A stretch of DNA of 53,734 bases. It comes from Parvularculaceae bacterium. Its GTDB lineage: Bacteria; Pseudomonadota; Alphaproteobacteria; Caulobacterales; Parvularculaceae. A model generated the notes under the pieces. That model saw nothing but the letters and a program-made list of their open reading frames with translations, was not told where the DNA came from and ran no database searches. This document shows positions 8,823 through 20,667 of the stretch, in pieces (the stretch's first letter is position 1; every line of letters starts with the position of its first letter). The DNA lies in NCBI GenBank assembly GCA_020446945.1, contig JAGRDS010000002.1:136460-190193 (forward strand), read 5' to 3'. The position numbers and the translations under genes were made by a program.

Positions 8823-9553
8823 CGATTGAGCGAATCGAGCGCGCGTCGGAAATTTCGGCGCATCGTTTTCGCTATTACGACTTCCTGATGGCGGCGACAT
8901 GCGTCGTCATTGTTTGCGCCAATATTATCGGCGCAGGAAAGGTCGCGACGATCGGCGGGATTTCCTTCGGCGCGGGGGTTCTATTCTTCCCGCTGTCTTA
9001 CGTGGCCGGCGACGTTCTGACCGAGGTTTACGGTTACGCCCGCGCGCGGCGCGTCATCTGGGCGGGCTTCGCCTCCGCGGCTTTCGCTGCGGGAATGGCG
9101 GCGTTCATCACCTGGATACCGGCTGCGCCCGAATGGGACGTCGATATCGGCGGCGTTTCGAAACAGGAAGCATTCGCGCTCAATTTCGGCCAGGCGCCGC
9201 GCATCGTCGCCGCCTCGTGTATCGCCATCTGGGCGGGCGAAATCTCGAACTCATTCGTCATGGCGAAAATGAAGGTCGCTTCAGGCGGCAGGCATTTGTG
9301 GCGACGAACGATCGGATCGACGGCGGTCGGGCAGGGCGTTGATACGATCCTGTTTTATCCGCTCGCTTTTTCCGGCGTCTGGTCGGGGGAGCTGTTGCTA
9401 ACGGTGATGGCCGCCAATTACGTATTAAAGGTCGCATGGGAGGCGTTCCTGACGCCGGCCACTTACCGCATCGTCGGATTTCTCAAACGCGCAGAAGGCG
9501 TTGACGTCTATGACAAGGAAACGGATTTCACGCCCTTCTCTACGAGTTCCTGA
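8819..9553 (+). CDS. Queuosine precursor transporter (YhhQ/QPTR family)
   Basis: A 244-residue inner-membrane protein of the vitamin-uptake-like YhhQ family (DUF165), which imports queuosine precursors such as preQ0/preQ1 for tRNA modification. It shows about six hydrophobic segments and family signatures: NIIGAGKVATIGGISFGAGVLFFPLSYVAGDVLTEVYGYARARRVIW near residues 35-80 and GSTAVGQGVDTILFYPLAF near 165-183. The ATG overlaps the stop of the amidohydrolase by four bases, although no functional link between the two is obvious. No preQ1 riboswitch is visible upstream. Confidence 0.88.
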   Translation: MTIERIERASEISAHRFRYYDFLMAATCVVIVCANIIGAGKVATIGGISFGAGVLFFPLSYVAGDVLTEVYGYARARRVIWAGFASAAFAAGMAAFITWIPAAPEWDVDIGGVSKQEAFALNFGQAPRIVAASCIAIWAGEISNSFVMAKMKVASGGRHLWRRTIGSTAVGQGVDTILFYPLAFSGVWSGELLLTVMAANYVLKVAWEAFLTPATYRIVGFLKRAEGVDVYDKETDFTPFSTSS

Positions 9554-9560
9554 GGCAGTC

Positions 9561-11321
9561 ATGAAACGAATTCTCGCAATCGCCCTTCTATCGCTCGCAT
9601 CCGCATGCGCGGACAATGAAGACGAAGCCGGCACGTCAGTCGATCAATCTGCGCAATTGCATGAAATCGCCGATTCCTATCTCGAAGCGTCGCTGACGCT
9701 TTCGCCGTTTTCCGTCGTCTATGCGGGGCTTGGCGATGTCGTGAAAGAAGACCTTGCGGCGATGGAGGATAATTCGCCCGCAGGGCTCGCACGGTTTCAG
9801 CGAGAAGAAGACATTCTGGCGCAGCATTTTGAAAGCCTCGATCCGGCGGCTATTTCCGGTCGCGCTGACTGGGTGCTTTATGAAACGCTGAAAGAGCAAT
9901 TCGCGGCGAGCAGGGGATTGCGAATCTGCCGGCTCAATCTCTGGGGCGTCAATCATATGTCCGGCTGGCAGAATTCATTCGCCGCCGTCGCGAAGGCGCA
10001 GCCGGTCGCAACGCCTGTCGAGCGCGCAATGGCGATCGCGCGCTGGCGGCGATTTCCCGATTACCTGAAAAACGAAAAGGCCAATCTCGCGGCGGGGCTC
10101 GCCGCCGGCTATTCGGCGCCCAAGCGGGTCGTCAACCGCGTAATTGCGCAGATCGATGCGCTTCTCGCCGCGCCGGCGATCGAATCGCCGCTCCTCGCAT
10201 TTGCGTCCGGCGTAGAAGGCGATGAAAAATTCAGCGCGGCGATATCGCGTCTGGCTGAAAACGAAATCGCGCCGGCGATCGCCGATTTTCGCGATTTTCT
10301 GCACGATGACTATCTGCCGCATGCGCGCGATGCGCTCTCGATACGCGCCGTTCCCGACGGTGCGGCCTGCTATGAGGCGATGTTGCGCGCGTATCATACG
10401 GCGCAGATCGGCGGCGAGGCGACATTCAAACGCGGTTCGGCGCAGGTGGCCGCGAACCGCGCGCAAGTCGTTCAGCGCGGCGAGGCGTTGTTCGGCGAAT
10501 CCGATTTCGCAACGATACTTGCGCGCGTAAAGGCCGATCCGGCGAACCGGTTTCGCTCCGAAAGCGAATTGATCGAATTCACCCGCGCGCTTGAACCCGT
10601 CGCGCGCGAAAAAATCGCGCCGTTCTTTTCAGCATTGCCGGCGCAGCCCCTTATCGTGGAGCCCTTTCCCGAATTTCTGAAAGGAACGGGGCAATCTTCG
10701 AGATATGAACCGAAACCTGCGGCGCAGGGTGCGGCGACCTATCGCATCGATACCGATGACTGGGAAAGCCAGACCAAGGGCGAGGCCGAGATCGTTCTCG
10801 TTCACGAGGGATGGCCCGGACACCATTTGCAGATCGCCACGGCCTATTCGCTCGAAGGTCTTCATCCGCTTACGAGGCTGTTCGGTTCAACCGCATACAT
10901 AGAAGGCTGGGCGCGCTATGCGGAAGGCCTCGCTGAGGAGGCGGGGCTGTACGCGAACGGTTATGGCGCGATATCGCGCCGCTCATGGCCGGCGCGCGGC
11001 ATGGTGGTCGATCCCGGCATTCATCTCTATGGCTGGTCGAACGAGGCGGCGGCGGCGTTTCTGATGGAATCGGGACGTTTCGACGAAACGAATGTCGATA
11101 CCATGCTTGATCGCATCGCCGCCATGCCCGGCCAGCTCACCGCCTATGATACCGGCGCGCTTGAGATTGCGGCCCTGCGCGCCAAAGCAGTCTCGTGTCT
11201 TGGCGCGCGCTTCGACATCCAGGCGTTTCACGACCGCATTCTTGAAAACGGCGCTGTTCCGCTAGGCGCGCTCCGCCGCCATGTCGAGGAATGGATCGAC
11301 GATGAAGCGGCCGCGCGATAG
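9561..11321 (+). CDS. DUF885 family lipoprotein, probable zinc metallopeptidase
   Basis: 586-residue protein with a lipoprotein signal (SLASAC, Cys at about residue 15). It belongs to the DUF885 family of HExxH-like metalloproteins. The core motif HEGWPGHH is at residues 415-422 (H415, E416, H421, H422), and IEGWARYAE about 30 residues later supplies the third metal ligand. The start at 9561 places the signal peptide at the N-terminus and lies 7 bp after the transporter stop; upstream in-frame codons belong to that gene. It probably shares a transcript with the amidohydrolase and transporter. Together with the amidohydrolase and the M1 peptidase beyond it, this makes three exported hydrolases in a row, suggesting extracytoplasmic peptide use (inference). 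Confidence 0.85.
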   Translation: MKRILAIALLSLASACADNEDEAGTSVDQSAQLHEIADSYLEASLTLSPFSVVYAGLGDVVKEDLAAMEDNSPAGLARFQREEDILAQHFESLDPAAISGRADWVLYETLKEQFAASRGLRICRLNLWGVNHMSGWQNSFAAVAKAQPVATPVERAMAIARWRRFPDYLKNEKANLAAGLAAGYSAPKRVVNRVIAQIDALLAAPAIESPLLAFASGVEGDEKFSAAISRLAENEIAPAIADFRDFLHDDYLPHARDALSIRAVPDGAACYEAMLRAYHTAQIGGEATFKRGSAQVAANRAQVVQRGEALFGESDFATILARVKADPANRFRSESELIEFTRALEPVAREKIAPFFSALPAQPLIVEPFPEFLKGTGQSSRYEPKPAAQGAATYRIDTDDWESQTKGEAEIVLVHEGWPGHHLQIATAYSLEGLHPLTRLFGSTAYIEGWARYAEGLAEEAGLYANGYGAISRRSWPARGMVVDPGIHLYGWSNEAAAAFLMESGRFDETNVDTMLDRIAAMPGQLTAYDTGALEIAALRAKAVSCLGARFDIQAFHDRILENGAVPLGALRRHVEEWIDDEAAAR

Positions 11322-11357
11322 GACGCGAGGCCTGCGCGATGCCGTATTTCCGGCGGA

Positions 11358-13301
11358 TCAGGTTTTCGGCGCGAGGATTTCTTCAATCCGTTTTCTGGCG
11401 ATCGGATGATAGAGCGGTTTGGACTTCGCATAGACGCGCTCGGCGAATTCGCGTTCGTCGTTTTCAACCAGCGCTTCATAAAGCGGATAAAGAAACTTCC
11501 CGCGCCCGATACGGCCGAGAAATTCCTCAATTGACGGCATGGCCGGCGCATAATGGTTTTTAACGGCGCGCCTGTACCATGCGAATGCGATTTCGGCGTT
11601 TGCGCTCGACGACAAGTCATAGGTGCGATCGAGATCGCGCAACCGCTCGCCGGTGACGTCGTCAGGAATCGCATTGATGAAATGGAGCCAGTGCTGCGTC
11701 GTCCATTTCGAGGTGTCGATCGCGCTCGCCGACATTTCGCCGCCCGCCCACACCGTCTCGCGCCCGTCTATATCTTCGAACGCCGAAGCGGTCGGAACGA
11801 CAAGCGTTGAAGGAAGGCCGGTTCCGTAGAGCCATTCGTCAATTTCATTCACCGAAGCCGCGTCAGGCGCCGCCGCGGCCAGCGTTTCCATCAGATGTTT
11901 GCGGAAATCCGCGCTCGTCGCCGGTTCGAACGCCTTGCTTTCGAACCAGGTTTTGAGAAATTCGTCGAACGGCGCGCGCCCGTAACGACTTTCGAGGAAG
12001 TGAAGGAAAAACTGTCCCTTGATATAAGCGACATCCGAAAACGCGGTGTCCGGATGATCGATATCGGCGGGCAATTGCAGGCGCGTCAGTTCCGGTTGTT
12101 CGATCCCCGCGATTTCCGCCGTCAGATCGCTGTAGGCGAGCGCTTGCTCCATGCGCGCGCGCTCTCGTCCGAACACGGCTTCCATCAGGCGGTTTTCGAC
12201 ATAGGACGTGACGCCTTCATTAAGCCATGCGTCCGACCATGTGGCGTTCGTGACGAGATTGCCGGACCAGGAATGCGCAAGCTCGTGGGCGATTGTGCCG
12301 ACAAGGCTCTTGTCGCCGGCGATCAGGGTCGGCGTGACAAATGACAGTCGCGGGTTTTCCATGCCGCCGAGCGGAAAAGACGGCGGCAGGACGAGCAGGT
12401 CGTAACGGCCCCACCGATACGGGCCGTAAAGCGCGGAAGCCTCCGTTTCCATTTGCGGCGTGTCTCCAAATTCGGCGGCGGCGGCCTCGATGGTCGCAGG
12501 CTCGGCGTAAACGCCGACCGTCTCGCTGATGGCTTTGAAGCCGATATCGCCGACCGCGATCGCAAGCAGATAGGCGGGTACGGGCTGCGGCATCGAAAAC
12601 GAATAATCGCCGTCGCGCGGCCCTGAATCCTGTTCGGCGCTCATTATCGCGAGAAGTTGCGGCGGCGTCGTAACATGCGCTGAGTAGGTCATGCGCACGG
12701 CGGGCGTATCCTGCACAGGCGCCATCGAACGCGCATTGATCGACTGGTTCTGCGAGTACATGAAAGGCTGCTCGCGCCCCGCCGTCTGTTCGGCGCTCAG
12801 CCATTGAAGCCCTTCCGCGTCGGGGCTTGTCCGATAGGCGATTTTCACCTTCGTCGCGCTTTCAGGAATCTCGATTTCCACCCTGGAGCCGAGATCGGCG
12901 TCGTCCGGCCCAACCTTGAACGGCGTTTTGCGCCACGCGCCGTCGGCGCCGGCTTCGACGGCGCTGATTTCGAGATCGTTCGAATCGAGAACGAGCGATC
13001 GCGCATTCGGATCGATACGATCAAAGGAGAGCGTCGCGGTTCCTTCCAGAACGCGCTCGTCGAATGAGACCGCGATATCGAGCGCTAGGTCGGTGACGCG
13101 CACAGCCTTATAGTTGGCGTAGGTGAACGGATCGCGATCGACGGGCTCAAGCCGCTTCGCCGCCGGCGTCTTCACCGGTTTCGGCGCCGGCGCTTCAACC
13201 GCTTCTGCGATCGGCTCCGTCTGGGAAACCTCTTTGGCGCAGGACGCCGAAAGCATGGCGAGAAATAAAATCGGCGCAAAATATCCGGTTCGCAGCTTCA
13301 T
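11358..13301 (-). CDS. M1 family aminopeptidase (leukotriene-A4-hydrolase-like), exported lipoprotein
   Basis: 647-residue zinc aminopeptidase. Catalytic features: the substrate-anchoring GGMEN motif and HELAH (H339, E340, H343) followed by NEG with the third ligand E362, that is HEXXH-X18-E. The C-terminal all-helical domain resembles that of leukotriene A4 hydrolase and aminopeptidase B. The N-terminus is a lipoprotein signal ending SASC (Cys at 21), followed by a Pro/Ala-rich linker, so it is likely tethered outside the cytoplasm. Convergent with the DUF885 gene, with 36 bp between them. Upstream (13302 onward) it faces the long rpsD leader region. Confidence 0.93.
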   Translation of the reverse strand: MKLRTGYFAPILFLAMLSASCAKEVSQTEPIAEAVEAPAPKPVKTPAAKRLEPVDRDPFTYANYKAVRVTDLALDIAVSFDERVLEGTATLSFDRIDPNARSLVLDSNDLEISAVEAGADGAWRKTPFKVGPDDADLGSRVEIEIPESATKVKIAYRTSPDAEGLQWLSAEQTAGREQPFMYSQNQSINARSMAPVQDTPAVRMTYSAHVTTPPQLLAIMSAEQDSGPRDGDYSFSMPQPVPAYLLAIAVGDIGFKAISETVGVYAEPATIEAAAAEFGDTPQMETEASALYGPYRWGRYDLLVLPPSFPLGGMENPRLSFVTPTLIAGDKSLVGTIAHELAHSWSGNLVTNATWSDAWLNEGVTSYVENRLMEAVFGRERARMEQALAYSDLTAEIAGIEQPELTRLQLPADIDHPDTAFSDVAYIKGQFFLHFLESRYGRAPFDEFLKTWFESKAFEPATSADFRKHLMETLAAAAPDAASVNEIDEWLYGTGLPSTLVVPTASAFEDIDGRETVWAGGEMSASAIDTSKWTTQHWLHFINAIPDDVTGERLRDLDRTYDLSSSANAEIAFAWYRRAVKNHYAPAMPSIEEFLGRIGRGKFLYPLYEALVENDEREFAERVYAKSKPLYHPIARKRIEEILAPKT

Positions 13302-13601
13302 ACTCGATCCCCTTTCCCGCCGATAACCTTACCGGCGTATTTCGATAAAACGAAATGCGCCGGATAAAATCGGCGCCAAATCAATAGTGGTTACTGCGAT
13401 TCCCCTGGGGGTTGTGTTTGGCGCGATCCGTTCTCCTAATGGGGGCGGATCGACGCAGTCGATTTAGAAGAATTCAAATTCAATTTCGATTTCGACCCGA
13501 TTTGGATTGTGTGGCGTGGTTTCGCAGTCGGCGGAGCAGCCGGAAATCCCAGCATTCTCGCAATGGGCCGCGCCAAGACCTGGCGCTGGCCGGACGCGGA
13601 T
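13302..13601. other. Intergenic region with one GC-rich hairpin, no gene
   Basis: The 420 bp between the divergent M1 peptidase and rpsD genes holds no convincing coding sequence. Two things can be seen besides the rpsD promoter. One is a perfect 7-bp inverted repeat CGATCCG/CGGATCG (13424-13430 with 13446-13452), extended inside by CTCC/GGGG, which would fold as a stable hairpin. The other is an AT-rich, imperfectly repeating stretch (about 13465-13510) with runs of AATTC, ATTTCG and GATTTGG. Neither is followed by a T-tract. Their role is unknown. Confidence 0.5.
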
Positions 13602-13630
13602 TTGACAGCGCCGGACGGGGCGGCTAGTAG
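13602..13630 (+). promoter_or_regulatory. Predicted rpsD promoter
   Basis: A perfect -35 hexamer TTGACA (13602-13607) is followed after 17 bp by TAGTAG (13625-13630) as -10. Transcription would begin near 13637, leaving an 85-nt leader before rpsD. Spacing is optimal; the -10 is weak at positions 3, 4 and 6. Confidence 0.6.
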
Positions 13631-13721
13631 CCCGCCCTTCATGACGGGGGGCGCGCATGCCGCCGTTGCAATCGCCGCCGGGATGAGCCCGATGGCCGGA
13701 GCGCGCCGATAGCGAGGAATT

Positions 13722-14339
13722 GTGACGAAACGCATCAGAGCGAAGTACAAGATCGACCGCCGGGTCGGAGAAAACATCTGGGGACGTCCCAAGTCTCCCG
13801 TCAATCGCCGCGAAAGCGGTCCCGGCATGCACGGCGCCCAACGCAAATCGAAAATTTCCGACTACGGCCTCCAGCTTCGCGCCAAGCAGAAACTGAAGGG
13901 CTATTACGGCAATATTTCCGAGCGCCAGTTCGAAAAGATTTATCTCGAAGCCATCCGGCGTACAGGAAACACGGCGGAAAACCTGATCGGCCTTCTCGAA
14001 AGCCGCCTCGACGCGATCGTTTACCGCGCGAAGTTCGTTCCGACGGTTTTCGCAGCGCGTCAGTTCATCAATCACGGCCATGTAAAGGTGAACGGTCGCC
14101 GGACGAATATTCCCTCGTTCCGTTGCAAGCCCGGCGATGTCGTTGAAATTCAGGACAAGTCGAAAAACATGGCGCTCGTTCTTGAGGCGCTGCAAAGCGC
14201 AGAGCGCGACATACCCGAATATGTCGATGTCGATCCCAAGAAAATGACGGCGACTTACATTCGCATACCTGAGCTCGCCGAAGTTCCGTATGCGGCCCGT
14301 ATGGAGCCCAATCTCGTCGTCGAATTCTACTCGTCGTAA
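13722..14339 (+). CDS. rpsD: 30S ribosomal protein S4
   Basis: Primary 16S rRNA-binding protein of the small subunit (body, near helix 3 and the 5' domain). The 205-residue sequence is a full alphaproteobacterial S4: [30 protein letters not shown] start, [17 protein letters not shown]4 RNA-binding domain (about residues 107-122), VVEFYSS end. The start is GTG, preceded by GAGGA three bases upstream, tight but acceptable; the conserved N-terminus supports it. The gene stands alone with its own promoter and terminator, as in other Alphaproteobacteria, where rpsD is outside the alpha operon. Confidence 0.97.
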   Translation: MTKRIRAKYKIDRRVGENIWGRPKSPVNRRESGPGMHGAQRKSKISDYGLQLRAKQKLKGYYGNISERQFEKIYLEAIRRTGNTAENLIGLLESRLDAIVYRAKFVPTVFAARQFINHGHVKVNGRRTNIPSFRCKPGDVVEIQDKSKNMALVLEALQSAERDIPEYVDVDPKKMTATYIRIPELAEVPYAARMEPNLVVEFYSS

Positions 14340-14362
14340 TTATCGGCGATCGCGAGAAACAA

Positions 14363-14387
14363 GGCCGCCCTTCGGAGCGGCCTTTTT
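14363..14387 (+). terminator. rho-independent terminator of rpsD
   Basis: GGCCGC (14363-14368) pairs with GCGGCC (14377-14382) around a short CCTTCGGA loop that can pair further, followed by five T. It lies 23 bp after the rpsD stop and 20 bp before the end of the convergent mlaC. Confidence 0.88.
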
Positions 14388-14406
14388 GCGTCAGGACCAA
14401 GCCCGC

Positions 14407-15033
14407 CTATTCGCCGACTTTGGCTTTGAGGTCGGCGATCAGCGCATCGATGCCGGCTGCGCCCCCGCCATTATTGGCGATCACGGACTTGAATGTCGAT
14501 TGTTGTTCGATCGCGAGCCAAACGCCGGACGCGCCGGCGTCGACAATAGTTTGTGCGCCGTCGCCGGCGCGATAAACGCGCCAGTGAACGACAAGATCGG
14601 CGTATTGTCCGCCCGGCTTTGCGCCGACGACTTTTGAATTGACGATAATATCGCGGGCGCTGCGGTCGACGCTGCCGGTGACTTCTAGCGTTTCGCCTGT
14701 ATAGGCGTCGAGCGTGGACTGATATACGCTTGTCGCATATTTGCGGAACAGCGGGCGATACACGGCCATCTGCTCATCAGTTGCGACGCGCGCATACTGG
14801 CCGAGCGCAAAGCGGGCGACCCGGTTCATATCGACATATTTGTCGACCAGCGTCTCGATGCCGGCATTGCGCGTTTCGACGTCGGCGGCGCCGAAGACGC
14901 TGTTCGCTTCGACAAGTATCTGCGAGACGAAAGCCTCGGCGCTTTCATCGGCGAACGCCGGCGACAAAGCCGCTGCGGCGAACGCGACGGCGGCTAAAAA
15001 CGATCGAGCGGGTGACGCTAAACTCGTCTGCAT
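14407..15033 (-). CDS. mlaC: Phospholipid-binding periplasmic protein MlaC
   Basis: 208-residue Ttg2D/MlaC-family protein that shuttles phospholipids across the periplasm between the outer-membrane MlaA complex and the inner-membrane MlaFEDB transporter. It has a Sec signal (ending AFADESA, residues about 27-33) and family features such as RVARFALGQYARVATDEQ (about residues 75-92) and the strand DLVVHWRVYR. It follows mlaA after 15 bp, forming a two-gene operon. The ABC-transporter part (mlaFED) is not in this window. Confidence 0.9.
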   Translation of the reverse strand: MQTSLASPARSFLAAVAFAAAALSPAFADESAEAFVSQILVEANSVFGAADVETRNAGIETLVDKYVDMNRVARFALGQYARVATDEQMAVYRPLFRKYATSVYQSTLDAYTGETLEVTGSVDRSARDIIVNSKVVGAKPGGQYADLVVHWRVYRAGDGAQTIVDAGASGVWLAIEQQSTFKSVIANNGGGAAGIDALIADLKAKVGE

Positions 15034-15048
15034 GATAATTCTCTGTCG

Positions 15049-15894
15049 TTACTCCAACTCATCGAATTCCTCGAATTCGCCGATATCGGGCAGGTCGCTG
15101 TAATCGACGACGCCATTGGCGATTTCGCGTTTGCGCGACTGAAGATAAAAACTGCGCAGCGAAGCGTAATAATCGAGCGATTTGGATTCGATCTCGGCGA
15201 GCGGCTCCAGGAACTGTTCGCGGGCGGAGACGCCGCCGACGCCGGTGCGTGTGTAGCGCGCGATATTGGCCGGGGGCGTGCGCACATAGACCAATGGGTC
15301 CATGCCGATCTGGATGACATTGCCGAACCCGTCGCGCGAGCTTGTCGGGCCGATAAGCGGCAGGAACAGATAGGGGCCTGAATCAATCCCCCAAACGGCG
15401 AGCGTCTGCCCGAAATCCTCGCTATGGGCCGGGATGCCGATCTGCGCGGCGGGATCCGCAAAACCGCCAGCCCCGATTGTCGTGTTGACGACAAAGCGCC
15501 CAAGCGTTTCCCCGGCGCGGCCGAACTCGCCCTGCAAAATATCGTTGATGAAAACGCCCGGCGCGCGAAGATTGGCGAGAAAGCGGCGAATGCCGCGGCG
15601 GCCCTTTTTCGGCGTCACGGCGCGATAGGATTTCGCCGCCGGCACGAGCAAATTCCGGTCAAGGAACAGGTGAGCCGAAAACATTTTCCGGTTGAACCCT
15701 TCCCACGGGTCGGCGACTTCATCGGAAGCGGCGGCCGATACCGCGCTGTCAATGTCGGATTGGGCGACCGTCTCCTCGCCGCGATCGCGAATATCGCCGC
15801 CCCCGGCGGCGTCCTGTGCGGCGGCCGCGGCGGTCGAAAGAGAAAAAACCCCCGCGAGCGCGACGAAAAACCTTGCGGCGAAAGCCATACCCAT
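15049..15894 (-). CDS. mlaA: Outer-membrane phospholipid-trafficking protein MlaA (VacJ)
   Basis: 281 residues, VacJ/MlaA family, which removes mislocalised phospholipids from the outer leaflet of the outer membrane. Signatures: DPWEGFNRKMFSAHLFLDR (about residues 61-79), NDILQGEFGRAGETLGRF and DFGQTLAVWGIDSGPYLFLPLIGPTSSRDGFG. The signal peptide ends in an alanine run (STAAAAAQ) with no lipobox cysteine, so unlike E. coli MlaA the protein is not a lipoprotein. The C-terminal tail is strongly acidic (EFEEFDELE). First gene of the mlaA-mlaC pair; its start faces the ArsR-fusion operon with 174 bp in between. Confidence 0.93.
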   Translation of the reverse strand: MGMAFAARFFVALAGVFSLSTAAAAAQDAAGGGDIRDRGEETVAQSDIDSAVSAAASDEVADPWEGFNRKMFSAHLFLDRNLLVPAAKSYRAVTPKKGRRGIRRFLANLRAPGVFINDILQGEFGRAGETLGRFVVNTTIGAGGFADPAAQIGIPAHSEDFGQTLAVWGIDSGPYLFLPLIGPTSSRDGFGNVIQIGMDPLVYVRTPPANIARYTRTGVGGVSAREQFLEPLAEIESKSLDYYASLRSFYLQSRKREIANGVVDYSDLPDIGEFEEFDELE

Positions 15895-16014
15895 CCCCAG
15901 ACGCCGCCGCGTATTCGCCCGGCGCGATTCGTTCCTGATTTAATCTGAAAAGATTGGCCGGATTGAGGCTCCATGTCTATCGGCCGCGCGGCCGGAGGGG
16001 GTGGGGAGGGTCAC

Positions 16015-16044
16015 TTGCTCGCGATATAAGGATATGTTTATATC
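16015..16044 (+). promoter_or_regulatory. Promoter and palindromic operator of the met operon
   Basis: TTGCTC (-35, 16015-16020), 17 bp, then TTATAT (-10, 16038-16043). A perfect inverted repeat GATATAA-N8-TTATATC (16023-16044) covers the spacer and the whole -10. An ArsR-type winged-helix protein is encoded 25 bp downstream, so autorepression at this site is the simplest reading. A second, GC palindrome CGGCCGC/GCGGCCG sits upstream at 15981-15994. Confidence 0.7.
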
Positions 16045-16068
16045 TAATCTAGCGAATCGGGTCCGGCC

Positions 16069-17055
16069 ATGAATCTCGACACCATCCTTAACGTCCTCAG
16101 GGCGATCGGCGAGGAAACGCGCTTGCGGATTATGGCGCTTTTGATGCGCGGCGAGCTGACCGTCAGCGAAATCACGCAGATTCTCGGGCAGAGTCAGCCT
16201 CGCGTCAGCCGGCATCTTAAAATCCTGACCGACGCCGGCCTCGTCGACAAATTCCGCGAAGGCTCGTGGATGTTCTATCGAATCGCGGCGGCGGCGCCCG
16301 CCGCGACGGATGCGGTTTTCGGCGCAGTCAAGGCGCTCAACGCCTCTGGCGATCGCGTGATTGCGCGCGACGGCGACCGTTTCGAACAGAGCAGACTGGC
16401 GCGGGCCGCTATTGCGGCGGAGTATTTTGAAAAGAACGCCGGCGAGTGGGACACGGTCAGAAGCCTGCAGATAGAGGAATCGCAGGTTGAACAGCGCATG
16501 CGCCGAATTCTCGCGAATGACCGGGTCGAGCTTTTCGTAGATCTCGGCACCGGCACCGGCCGTATGCTGACGGTTTTTTCAGATCTGTATGAAAGCGGGA
16601 TCGGGTTTGATCTCTCGCGGGAGATGCTCGCGGTCGCGCGCGACAATCTTGAACGCGCCGGCGTGGCCCACGCGCAGGTGCGCCACGGCGACCTTTTTTC
16701 GCTACCTGTTGAGACCGGTTCGACGGATATCGTCTGCATCCATCATGTCCTGCATTTTCTCGCCGAACCAGGCGCCGCCGTTATGGAGGCGGCGCGTTTG
16801 CTCAAACCCGGCGGGCGGTTGATTATTTCCGATTTTGCGCCGCATGAGGTGGAGCTTTTGCGCGCCGAACACGCCCATCGCCGGCTCGGCTTTCCCGATG
16901 ATGAGGTGGCCGGCTGGTGCGCGTCGGCGGGACTTGAACTCGCCGGAACCGAAACGTTGTCGCCGCGGCCGGGAAGCAAGGAGCCGTTGACCGTCAAAAT
17001 CTGGCTCGCGCAAGCGCCTGAAGCGGTCCGTCGTCTGAACAAGCGTATTGCGTAG
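16069..17055 (+). CDS. ArsR-family regulator fused to a SAM-dependent methyltransferase
   Basis: 328 residues with two domains. Residues about 1-75 are an ArsR winged helix (VSEITQILGQSQPRVSRHLKIL recognition region, 32-53). Residues about 115-320 are a class I methyltransferase with the SAM-binding VDLGTGTG at 157-164 and the motif IV region VCIHHVLHF. It is the first gene of an operon with metF (11 bp gap) and metH. ArsR-type regulators of the methionine cycle such as SahR respond to S-adenosylhomocysteine; a fused methyltransferase fold could serve as the ligand sensor rather than as an enzyme. That role is inferred from context and not shown by the sequence. The SahR connection is plausible but unproven. 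Confidence 0.85.
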   Translation: MNLDTILNVLRAIGEETRLRIMALLMRGELTVSEITQILGQSQPRVSRHLKILTDAGLVDKFREGSWMFYRIAAAAPAATDAVFGAVKALNASGDRVIARDGDRFEQSRLARAAIAAEYFEKNAGEWDTVRSLQIEESQVEQRMRRILANDRVELFVDLGTGTGRMLTVFSDLYESGIGFDLSREMLAVARDNLERAGVAHAQVRHGDLFSLPVETGSTDIVCIHHVLHFLAEPGAAVMEAARLLKPGGRLIISDFAPHEVELLRAEHAHRRLGFPDDEVAGWCASAGLELAGTETLSPRPGSKEPLTVKIWLAQAPEAVRRLNKRIA

Positions 17056-17066
17056 GGGAATTTATT

Positions 17067-17947
17067 ATGACCGACCTTCATGTTTCATTTGAATTTTTCC
17101 CGCCGAAAACGGCCTCCATGCAAACGCGCCTTTGGGCCGCGGTCGAAAAGCTGGCGCCGCTGGCGCCCGATTTCATGTCGGTTACTTATGGCGCGGGCGG
17201 ATCGACGCGCGAGCGCACCCATGAAACCGTGTCGCGGATTATTCGCGAGGCGTCATTGCCGGTCGCAGCGCATTTGACCTGCGTCGCGGCGACGAAAGAA
17301 GAAGTTGACGCCGTGCTCAAGGCCTACTGGAAAGAGGGCGTTCGCCGCATCGTCGCCCTGCGCGGCGACCCGCCGGGCGGTCCGGGCGAGCGGTATATTC
17401 CTCATCCCGGCGGATACGCCAACGCGGCCGAACTCGCCGAGGGCGCCAAAAAAATCGCTGACTTTGAAATCAGCGTCGGCTGCTATCCGGAAAAACACCC
17501 GGACAGCCCGTCGACAGCCGCCGATATCGACATGCTAAAGCGCAAGGTCGACGCCGGCGCGACGCGCGGCATCACCCAGTTCTTTTACGACAATGAGGTG
17601 TATTTCCGTTATCTCGACCGCGTGCGCGCCGCCGGGATCGATATTCCGATCGTGCCGGGCGTCATGCCGGTGACGAATTTCGCGGGCGTTCGCAAAATGG
17701 CCGACACGTGCGGGGCGACGATACCCGGGCGCCTCGTCAAGCTCTTTCAAAACCTCGACAATGATCCGACGACGCGCCAGTTGATTGCAGCGACTGTCGC
17801 CGCCGAACAATGCCTCGCGCTCGCCGAGCAAGGCGTTAAGCATTTCCATTTTTACACGCTGAATCGCGACGATCTCGCTTATGCGCTTTGCACGATGCTG
17901 GGCGTCAGGCCCAAACCGTCGTCGCTGAATGCGCCGGACGCGGCGGC

Positions 17948-17951
<4 letters not shown>
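17067..17951 (+). CDS. metF: 5,10-methylenetetrahydrofolate reductase
   Basis: Reduces methylene-THF to 5-methyl-THF, the methyl donor for methionine synthase. A 294-residue TIM-barrel flavoprotein: FEFFPPKT at residues 8-15, [14 protein letters not shown] (about 37-50), [23 protein letters not shown] and the C-terminal [12 protein letters not shown] are all family hallmarks. The stop overlaps the metH start as ATGA, so the enzyme that makes the methyl donor and the one that uses it are translationally coupled. Confidence 0.97.
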
Positions 17952-20602
<2,651 letters not shown>

Positions 20603-20667
20603 TCGGGCCCGCATGCGCCGGCGCCGGGGTGCTGGCTTTCGCCTCATTTGAACGCTAATAGCGCGCC

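Noticed and set aside
15981..15994. Palindrome CGGCCGCGCGGCCG between mlaA and the ArsR fusion as a terminator or operator
   Set aside because: No T-tract and pure CG content; kept only as a remark under the operator, since chance is likely.
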